Positions 44,778 to 50,425 of a stretch of DNA of 50,425 nucleotides are shown here, in pieces. The DNA is from an uncultured Paraglaciecola sp. GTDB taxonomy: Bacteria; Pseudomonadota; Gammaproteobacteria; Enterobacterales; Alteromonadaceae. The DNA is taken from contig NZ_CAKZKO010000073.1 of NCBI RefSeq assembly GCF_937123705.1, forward strand, positions 1 to 50,425. Reading direction: 5' to 3'. A program made the position numbers and the translations under genes. Position 1 is the first letter of the stretch. Each line of letters starts with the position of its first letter. The notes below the pieces were generated by a model that saw only the letters and a list, made by a program, of their open reading frames with translations, had not been told where the DNA came from and did not search any database.

Positions 44778-46061
44778 ATGTCTGGTTTAAGTGTTTTTAT
44801 TACTAATAAAGCAGCAGCCGATTTTTATGGCGCTGGAACTGTCTTATCAATGTCGGATCAAAAGGCCTATGTGCATTTAACGGATCCTGAAAACCAGTTG
44901 TGGGACATCAAAAAGGCAGCGCGTAGTCTTGATAATTTAGGGATAACTCAGGTCAAACTTGAAGGAAATTGGCAAATTGAACAGCAGTGGGCATTCGCGC
45001 AAAGCTTTACTACAACCAAGAAACAAAATCATATCCAATGGTGTGATGACAACAACGCACAAGAGTTATCCTACCGTAATCAGGCTATGATATTTACTCG
45101 CAATATCACCAATGCCACGCCCGAAGACATATCACCGGAAATACTCGCCGATACTTGTAATCAATGGCTCTCATCAATCAATAGCCAACACATCAGCAGT
45201 AAAAGATGGGTAGGTGAAGAACTAAAACAACAAGGTTGGATGGGGATTTATCATGTAGGACGAGGCAGTACTCGCCCCCCAGTTTTAATTGAAATTGACT
45301 ATAACCCAACAGGAAACGACTCAGCGCCTGTTGCCGCTTGCTTAGTGGGCAAAGGCATCACCTTTGATTCTGGCGGCTACAGCATTAAGAGTAGTGAAGG
45401 CATGCTTAGTATGAAATGTGACATGGGCGGCGCAGCTACGGTCACTGGTGCCTTAGGATTAGCTATATTGCGAGGCCTAAATAAACGGGTTAAGTTGTTT
45501 TTATGCTGCGCCGAAAATTTAATTAGTGGTCACGCATATAAATTAGGTGATGTGATCACTTACAAAAATGGTACGACTGTAGAAGTAGTGAATACAGACG
45601 CCGAAGGCCGATTAGTGTTAGCCGATGGTTTAATGGCCGCAACAGCAACGGGAGCAGATCTCATTATTGATGCCGCTACTTTAACGGGTGCTGCTATGGT
45701 GGCTTTGGGTGAAGACTACAATGCATTTTTTGCATTAGACAAGGCATTACAGCAACGTATTTTAGACTATTCAGCCCAAGAATTTGAACCGTCATGGGGG
45801 TTGCCCTTAGAAAAATGGCATCAAAACAAATGCCCTTCTGCCTTTGCTGATACAGCAAATAGTAAACCGATGAAAGGCGGCGGCGGGGGTGGCGCATCTA
45901 ATGCGGCGGGTTTCCTATCACGATTTGTTGCCGAGCAAGGTAAAGGCTGGCTGCATATTGACTTAGCCGCAGCGTACAACGCTAGTAGCACTGCATATAT
46001 GCCTGCCGGAGCCACCGCACAAGGAATTAGAACTATCGCTAGAGCACTGTTAGACGAATAA
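44778..46061 (+). CDS. pepB: Aminopeptidase PepB (M17 family)
   Basis: A 427-residue di-zinc aminopeptidase that works in the cytosol on peptides. The M17 metal site is GKGITFDSGGYSIK (K, D) and MKCDMGGAA, with the signature NTDAEGRLVLADGL and the later YNAFFALD region. The short N-terminal domain and the length match PepB more than PepA (about 500 residues). It is divergent from sfsA with an 84-base gap and ends in a hairpin terminator. Confidence 0.93.
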   Translation: MSGLSVFITNKAAADFYGAGTVLSMSDQKAYVHLTDPENQLWDIKKAARSLDNLGITQVKLEGNWQIEQQWAFAQSFTTTKKQNHIQWCDDNNAQELSYRNQAMIFTRNITNATPEDISPEILADTCNQWLSSINSQHISSKRWVGEELKQQGWMGIYHVGRGSTRPPVLIEIDYNPTGNDSAPVAACLVGKGITFDSGGYSIKSSEGMLSMKCDMGGAATVTGALGLAILRGLNKRVKLFLCCAENLISGHAYKLGDVITYKNGTTVEVVNTDAEGRLVLADGLMAATATGADLIIDAATLTGAAMVALGEDYNAFFALDKALQQRILDYSAQEFEPSWGLPLEKWHQNKCPSAFADTANSKPMKGGGGGGASNAAGFLSRFVAEQGKGWLHIDLAAAYNASSTAYMPAGATAQGIRTIARALLDE

Positions 46062-46088
46062 CAAACCTCGACCTAACACATTGCTTTT

Positions 46089-46127
46089 AGTCAGTCTTGT
46101 CTTCTTGTTTAAAGAATAAGACTGACT
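46089..46127. terminator. Bidirectional terminator between pepB and the small HTH gene
   Basis: Perfect 10-base arms AGTCAGTCTT (46089-46098) and AAGACTGACT (46118-46127) with a 19-base loop that itself holds TCTT...AAGA. It lies 28 bases after the pepB stop and between convergent genes; T-rich bases follow on the plus strand. Confidence 0.65.
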
Positions 46128-46196
46128 TTAGCAGCGGTGTTTAAGCCTAACGTTTATAAAGACCAAACAAGCTTTTAAAAGGCAAGAAGCTAGCCG

Positions 46197-46379
46197 CTAT
46201 ATACCGCCTAAGCGCTCCGCTAACACTTTATATTTTTCTACCGCGTCTTTCTCAAATAGTGGATTTCCGTTAGCATCTTTATCTGCTGCTGGTAACAGAC
46301 TTTCTCTTTCAAGCCTTTCGACCCTTGCACTCTGAACACCAAGATATTCCGACACTTGTTCTACTGTCATCAAACTCAT
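46197..46379 (-). CDS. Small helix-turn-helix protein, excisionase/MerR-like
   Basis: A 60-residue protein: MTVEQVSEYLGVQSARVERL looks like the winged HTH of excisionases and MerR-like proteins, then LPAADKDANGNPLFEKDAVEKYKVLAERL, where the G-x-P-x-F-x-K-x-x-V element is the usual wing and final helix of that group. There is no phage or integrase gene nearby, so a prophage function is unlikely. Two ATGs (46379 and 46370) are possible; AGGAT sits shortly before the first. Confidence 0.6.
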   Translation of the reverse strand: MSLMTVEQVSEYLGVQSARVERLERESLLPAADKDANGNPLFEKDAVEKYKVLAERLGGI

Positions 46380-46622
46380 TCGACAATCCTCTTATTTTCC
46401 ATTGTATTTTGATGAGCTAATAGTAAAGCGCAAAGCTAAAGAATAGCTAGTACCAATTGCCATCGATTCTAAATGAACACAAAATAATTCATCCCACATT
46501 CGGGAAGGTTAGTTTTGTACCTAATGATTAAATCATCAAGCCTTTGAAAATAAAACTATTTTTAGGGCATAACAAGGAAATGTAATAAACTATCTGAAAA
46601 GCGAAGCATTTTAGAGAAAAAC

Positions 46623-47213
46623 ATGGACACTTGGTCAGCCGCTATCACCTTATTTTTAATCATGGATCCTCTGGGTAATTTGCCGGTGTTTATGTCTGTT
46701 TTAAAAACCATAGAACCTAAACGAAGAAAAATAGTATTAGCAAGAGAACTACTATTCTCACTTGTCATCATGTTCACCTTTTTATTTAGCGGCCAAGTGG
46801 TATTAAATTTCTTAAATGTGCGCCAAGAGAGTGTCAGTATAGCAGGCGGGATTATTTTATTTCTGATTGGCTTAAAAATGATATTTCCACAACCTGGTGG
46901 CGTAACTGGATTAACCTCAGGTGAAGAGCCCTTTATTGTACCCTTAGCCATCCCCATGGTTGCGGGTCCATCGGTGTTGGCTGCATTGATATTATTGGCC
47001 AATCAAGATCATAGCCGTATGTTAGATTGGTCTATGGCATTAGGTGCAGCATGGTTGGCAACGGCAGCTATTCTTATGCTCTCTAGTCGTTTCCACAGAC
47101 TTTTAGGTGAAAGAGGTTTAACCGCCATAGAAAGACTAATGGGTATGATCTTGATTATGATTTCTATCCAAATGCTATTAGATGGAATAGGGCAATATTA
47201 TTCACTTAGTTAA
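46623..47213 (+). CDS. MarC-family membrane protein (YhgN-like)
   Basis: A 196-residue inner-membrane protein with six hydrophobic segments and the MarC features: LFLIMDPLGNLPVFMSVLK near the N-terminus, and EEPFIVPLAIPMVAGPSVLAALI in the middle (PLAIPxxAGP). The relation to multiple antibiotic resistance has been withdrawn for E. coli MarC, so the function is unknown. The length matches YhgN (197). A 97-base region with nine heptamer repeats separates it from the next gene. Confidence 0.9.
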   Translation: MDTWSAAITLFLIMDPLGNLPVFMSVLKTIEPKRRKIVLARELLFSLVIMFTFLFSGQVVLNFLNVRQESVSIAGGIILFLIGLKMIFPQPGGVTGLTSGEEPFIVPLAIPMVAGPSVLAALILLANQDHSRMLDWSMALGAAWLATAAILMLSSRFHRLLGERGLTAIERLMGMILIMISIQMLLDGIGQYYSLS

Positions 47214-47239
47214 TCTTAGCTGAAAAACACTTTCTTTTG

Positions 47240-47302
47240 AGCTCGTAGCTCGTAGCTCGTAGCTCGTAGCTCGTAGCTCGTAGCTCGTAGCTCGTAGCTC
47301 GT
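47240..47302 (+). repeat. Nine perfect copies of the heptamer AGCTCGT
   Basis: Sixty-three bases made of nine exact AGCTCGT units, ending 7 bases before the ATG of the YjaG-like gene. Neighbouring units can pair (GAGCT-CGT-AGCTC forms a stem of five with a loop of three), so the RNA could fold into serial hairpins. Copy number is likely to vary by slippage, because all units are identical. Confidence 0.95.
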
Positions 47303-47309
47303 AAAAACA

Positions 47310-47903
47310 ATGAGAACAAATTTGAATAACAAACTAAATATATTTCAACAAGTTAGAGAACTAGAAGGCTGGTATGCAGTGGCTTTCTCAGCCACACTTC
47401 TAGAGCGCATGTTACCCAATTATGTGCTGTTTTGTGAAGCTACCGAATTTGCCGATCCCGCGCAATATCGCAACAGTCTAAATGCAATATGGGAATGGTT
47501 AATGGTACCTAAGGCTAAGATAAATTTTGCTGCCCAACTTGAGAAAGTTGAAGAAGCGGTGCCTGACGCCAGTGATTTCGATATGTATGGCGTATATCCA
47601 GCGATTGATATGGCCATGTCTATGTCGGCAACCATTTTATTGATCCAAGGGGAAGATCCTCAAGGTGCTGTAGTCGTTAGTAAACTCTCACAAGGTGGAG
47701 TAGAAGCTTTTATCGAAGCCAGTGCCGAACAGGCTGTTGATATACAAACAATTAAACAACACCCCTTGATGCAATGGGAGATTGAAACGCAACAAGAACT
47801 CTTAATCTTGTTAAAAGAAAGCAATAAAAGCGCCGAAACCTGCAAAAAGCTTAAAAAACTAGCCACAGCAGAGGGCATCAGCAATATTGGTATTGAATTT
47901 TAG
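47310..47903 (+). CDS. yjaG: YjaG-like DUF416 family protein
   Basis: A 197-residue soluble protein of the DUF416/YjaG family. It starts NIFQQVRELEGWYAVAFSAT, then LERMLPNYVLFCEATEFADP (YjaG has a similar L..W....F...L.ERM.PNY..F), with AIWEWLMVPKAKINFAAQLE and DFDMYGVYPAIDMAMSMSAT. The function is unknown in E. coli. The ATG at 47310 has no ribosome site and is only 7 bases after the heptamer array; a TTG at 47322 is an alternative start. It converges on the LysR gene with a 25-base gap. Confidence 0.85.
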   Translation: MRTNLNNKLNIFQQVRELEGWYAVAFSATLLERMLPNYVLFCEATEFADPAQYRNSLNAIWEWLMVPKAKINFAAQLEKVEEAVPDASDFDMYGVYPAIDMAMSMSATILLIQGEDPQGAVVVSKLSQGGVEAFIEASAEQAVDIQTIKQHPLMQWEIETQQELLILLKESNKSAETCKKLKKLATAEGISNIGIEF

Positions 47904-47928
47904 TCACCAAAAGTTTGCATCAGAGTTT

Positions 47929-48843
47929 TTACCAAAGTGGCTTTTTGGCCAAAAAGAAGTCAATAAAGGCTCGTACTTTAGGCTGGTCAAACTTTACCCT
48001 TTGATAATAAATGAAGATTTCGGCACTTGCATACCAGTATGGCTCTAGTATCGGCACTAATTGCCCACTTTTTACATAACCTTTGATATCTTGATTGTCC
48101 TCCAGAGCATTAATGATACCTAAACCCTGAGCACACATTAAAGATTGGCGGTTTACTGATTTAATTGGAGCGTTTAACTCAACCGTCTGTATTTCGTTAC
48201 TCACCGATTGTTCGGTTTTATTCACCACCAGAGCGTTACTAGGACTCCCATGGGGATGACCTATCATACGATGATGATTCAAATCATCTGGATGGTTAGG
48301 TCTACCATATTTTGCCAAATACTCTGGTGATGCAAAGATCCCCAACTTGGCTTTCCAAAGAGATCGTCGCTTTAGACTTGGAAACTGGGTTCCCAAATAC
48401 TCTGATACCCCCCAGTAGATATCATAAGGAGCGAGATTAATATCGATAATGCTTTCTTGCACGTCAAACGTTAGCTCAATGTCTGGGTACAGTTTGTGGA
48501 ATTCCGACAGCCAGGGAAATATCGTTTCGTCAAATGTTTGTCCATCTTGCGCTACAATTTTTAGAACACCTGAGTACCTGCCAGTTCGTGATTCAAGCCA
48601 CTGCTGTAAGGCATCATGATCTGCCATGATATGCCTTGTGCGCACTAAAAACGCTTCACCAAACTCTGTAAGCCTGATCCTTCGTGTACTCCTCTCGAAC
48701 AATGATTCGCCGAGTAACTGCTCTAATTGCGAAATTTGTTTACTTATCGCCATGGGCGTTTTATCTAACGCTTTAGCAGTTTGAGTAAAACTTCGATAAT
48801 CCGCCACCAGCGCGAAGACAGCTAATGATTCAGTCTTTAACAT
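47929..48843 (-). CDS. LysR-family transcriptional regulator
   Basis: A 304-residue regulator: HTH at about 2-60 (SLAVFALVADYRSFTQTAKALDK, then PMAISKQISQLEQLLGESLF), hinge, and a periplasmic-binding-type effector domain (about 90-295) with ELTFDVQESIIDINLAPYDI and GLGIINALEDNQ. It matches the AaeR/DsdC-like LTTR subgroup only in general. It is divergent from the CPBP protease gene (112-base gap), which may be its target; that is inference from gene order. The last bases contain the chance palindrome CTTTTTGGCCAAAAAG. Confidence 0.92.
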   Translation of the reverse strand: MLKTESLAVFALVADYRSFTQTAKALDKTPMAISKQISQLEQLLGESLFERSTRRIRLTEFGEAFLVRTRHIMADHDALQQWLESRTGRYSGVLKIVAQDGQTFDETIFPWLSEFHKLYPDIELTFDVQESIIDINLAPYDIYWGVSEYLGTQFPSLKRRSLWKAKLGIFASPEYLAKYGRPNHPDDLNHHRMIGHPHGSPSNALVVNKTEQSVSNEIQTVELNAPIKSVNRQSLMCAQGLGIINALEDNQDIKGYVKSGQLVPILEPYWYASAEIFIYYQRVKFDQPKVRAFIDFFLAKKPLW

Positions 48844-48955
48844 AAGGCACCATTATAAACTTTTTATTTGCTGCCATTATACTTGAATACTATTTTTTTA
48901 TAATGATGTTTTTTCTATGCTTTGCACTGTGAATAATTAACTAAGCAGGCGAAGT

Positions 48956-49648
48956 ATGATTGTTTTTGAATTTTTACTAATCAGTTATTTTATTGGATAC
49001 CCCGTTTATGTGTATTTTACTCATGACAATTTAAAGCAAAGAATGCTGGCTAACCCAGCAATGCGTATTAAATTATACAAAGAGACTATGGTGTTTTTAT
49101 GGGTACCTGCCTTAGTTGTACTCTTCTTAATCTTTCAAGACAGGGTGTCAGCTACGACTGTTGGTCTAAACTTACACTGGAATTTAGCAAATCAACTTAT
49201 GCTTGGAGGACTAGTGATTTTGAGTGGCTATTTGTTATTTTCACTCAAGCAGATTGCCAACAATCAAGCTAGGCACCAAGAAATAGCCGACAAATTTTCT
49301 TATGTTCAGTGGTTAATGCCTACAACACTCAGGGAGTTAAAATATTATGCCGGTGGTGTTTCAGTATCAGCCGGTGTATGCGAAGAGTTGCTATTTAGAG
49401 GCTATTTACTTGGGTTAATAACTGAATATTCTTCTACTCCAATAGCTGTCATTGTCTCTAGCCTTGCATTTGGCTTACCTCACATTTATCAAGGTATTCC
49501 TCATGTTATAAGAACTACAGTATTTGGTGTCTTTATGGCACTTATCACTGTCCTAACCGACTCCATCATTGCTGCTATCTTATTACACATTATCATGGAT
49601 ATTTTTAGTGGTTGTATGGCATACATAGTGGCTAAACAACCCAAATAA
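48956..49648 (+). CDS. CPBP-family intramembrane metalloprotease
   Basis: A 230-residue membrane protein with about seven segments and the three CPBP (Abi/Rce1-like) motifs: E143-E144-x3-R148 in EELLFRGY, H176 in FGLPHIY, and H211/D215 in LLHIIMD. These form the active site of prenyl-protein peptidases and bacteriocin immunity proteins. Bacterial members serve in immunity or membrane-protein turnover; here the role is not known. It is divergent from a LysR gene and its promoter should lie in the 112-base gap. Confidence 0.9.
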   Translation: MIVFEFLLISYFIGYPVYVYFTHDNLKQRMLANPAMRIKLYKETMVFLWVPALVVLFLIFQDRVSATTVGLNLHWNLANQLMLGGLVILSGYLLFSLKQIANNQARHQEIADKFSYVQWLMPTTLRELKYYAGGVSVSAGVCEELLFRGYLLGLITEYSSTPIAVIVSSLAFGLPHIYQGIPHVIRTTVFGVFMALITVLTDSIIAAILLHIIMDIFSGCMAYIVAKQPK

Positions 49649-49697
49649 AGCTTGGGTTGTAGTCTACAGCCCTTTCTTTGCAGGCTTAACTTAAAGA

Positions 49698-50312
49698 TCA
49701 CTCACTTATTCGTTTATACAACTTAGCGGATACTTGTGCACTTAGCTTTTCTTTAATTAACTGCCAACTATCAGGTACTTGATAACTTTCCGAGCCTGCA
49801 CATTCGATATAAATGACACCACCTGGAGCCAGTAAATTCTGTTGAGAAATAGTATTGATCACCTCAGGTAACAAATTTTTATTGAAAGGGGGATCTAAAA
49901 ATATCAAATCGAACACTTGCTGTTGTTTAGCTAATAAGGAGGCCGCCGCCCCTTGCAACACAGTAGCCTGTTCGCAAGAGATACTTAATAGTTGAATATT
50001 TTGAGTTAGTTTATTCACCACCTTTTTATCTAGTTCAACAAATAAAGTTGATTGCGCTTGTCGTGACAAGGCTTCAAACCCCAAGCCGCCACTACCCGCA
50101 AAGGCGTCTAAACACCTTGCGTTATGAACGTAGGGCATCAACCAGTTGAATAACATTTCTTTATTCTTGTCGGTAGTCGGTCGTAATCCTTGCACGTCTA
50201 GTACAGGTAGTTTACGCCCTCGAAAACGACCACTGATGATCCGAATGGAACCACTGGATTTTGAGCTTCTTGCAGAGTGGCTCTTTGATGTACGTTTTTC
50301 GCCTCGCTTCAT
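49698..50312 (-). CDS. rsmD: 16S rRNA (guanine-966-N2)-methyltransferase RsmD
   Basis: A 204-residue methyltransferase that modifies G966 of 16S rRNA. Marks are the family start RIISGRFRGRKLPV then GLRPTTDKNKEMLFNWL, the SAM site LDAFAGSGGLGFEALS, and the catalytic DPPF in FLDPPFNKNL. Its N-terminal 20 residues are Ser/Lys-rich and variable. It is divergent from ftsY, the usual arrangement in gammaproteobacteria. Confidence 0.95.
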   Translation of the reverse strand: MKRGEKRTSKSHSARSSKSSGSIRIISGRFRGRKLPVLDVQGLRPTTDKNKEMLFNWLMPYVHNARCLDAFAGSGGLGFEALSRQAQSTLFVELDKKVVNKLTQNIQLLSISCEQATVLQGAAASLLAKQQQVFDLIFLDPPFNKNLLPEVINTISQQNLLAPGGVIYIECAGSESYQVPDSWQLIKEKLSAQVSAKLYKRISE

Positions 50313-50383
50313 TTGGGGTAGAAATGCTATTATTATGAACTGATGTAAATAGTTTACCCAATTAGCTAGGATTTCTCACCGGT

Positions 50384-50425
50384 ATGTCAAAGTTTTTCAA
50401 ATGGCTCAAAAAAGATAAGCAGCAA
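50384..50425 (+). CDS. ftsY: Signal recognition particle receptor FtsY (first 14 codons, cut by window edge)
   Basis: Only MSKFFKWLKKDKQQ is visible. The short aromatic/basic start (FFKWL then lysines) and the divergent position relative to rsmD match the N-terminus of FtsY, which docks the signal recognition particle at the membrane. The NG domain lies beyond the window, so the call rests mainly on gene order. Confidence 0.7.
   Translation, partial: MSKFFKWLKKDKQQ

Noticed and set aside
47941..47956. Perfect 16-base palindrome CTTTTTGGCCAAAAAG
   Set aside because: It falls within the last codons of the LysR gene (FFLAKKP), has no loop for a hairpin and is probably chance from Phe and Lys codons.
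1..50425. CRISPR arrays, tRNA or rRNA genes, insertion sequences
   Set aside because: No spaced direct repeats, no tRNA arm patterns and no transposase frames were seen; the only array is the gapless heptamer repeat at 47240-47302.

Overview
This window looks like chromosome of a marine gammaproteobacterium of the Alteromonadaceae (Glaciecola/Paraglaciecola type). The evidence is a moderately low GC content, the block dksA-gluQ-pcnB-folK-panB-panC with PanP in place of PanD, rppH next to mutH, rsmD next to ftsY, a DUF4212 plus acetate-type symporter pair, and a marine-type dedicated sortase locus. The genus is an inference. I see no tRNA, rRNA, CRISPR array, prophage or insertion sequence, and no broken gene. 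Genes are dense. No gene-free stretch reaches 300 bases; the longest are 16050-16342 (293 bases, promoter side of glmU, nothing else recognised), 6378-6648 (271 bases, one perfect inverted repeat) and 33472-33715 (244 bases, one terminator).

Layout. 1-1.5 kb: rppH (cut by the left edge), mutH, an FKBP isomerase. 1.6-5.4 kb: a GntR/ATPase/permease operon, then a ZntR-like MerR regulator with a Cu/Zn-type efflux permease behind a textbook MerR promoter. 5.5-7.9 kb: an orphan solute-binding lipoprotein, a yeast-like cytosine deaminase, a membrane protein/XRE pair. 8-14.6 kb: mgtE, speA, a serine beta-lactamase-fold protein, and an alkylation repair pair (Ada-AlkA fusion plus Ogt). 14.6-19.7 kb: a diguanylate cyclase, then glmU and glmS (UDP-GlcNAc synthesis), whose 3' end is an apparently empty attTn7. 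19.7-26.2 kb: an orphan binding protein, a lipase-like lipoprotein, the DUF4212/symporter pair, an MBL hydrolase, a hidden 57-residue ORF, yjjX and a small membrane protein.

26.1-32.7 kb is the most notable accessory region: a complete dedicated sortase system. A sensor kinase and response regulator are transcribed leftward; an OmpA-like protein (PdsO), one VIT/VWA sortase target and a class GN sortase are transcribed rightward. The target ends in LPQTS plus one membrane segment, and its gene overlaps the sortase gene. The likely job is envelope anchoring or processing of a single von Willebrand-type protein under control of its own two-component system.

32.9-36.8 kb: a lipoprotein with a 40-residue tandem repeat, a YadG/YadH-like ABC exporter with a TrmB-like methyltransferase, and a degenerate EAL protein. 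37-44.7 kb: panP facing panC-panB, folK, pcnB (which seems to start at AUU, as in E. coli), gluQ, dksA and sfsA. PanP, PanB and PanC together make pantothenate without PanD. 44.8-50.4 kb: pepB, a small HTH protein, a MarC-family protein, nine perfect copies of a heptamer just before a YjaG-like gene, a LysR/CPBP divergent pair, rsmD, and the first codons of ftsY at the right edge.

Family assignments come from reading motifs and from remembered family sequences; no database search was run.
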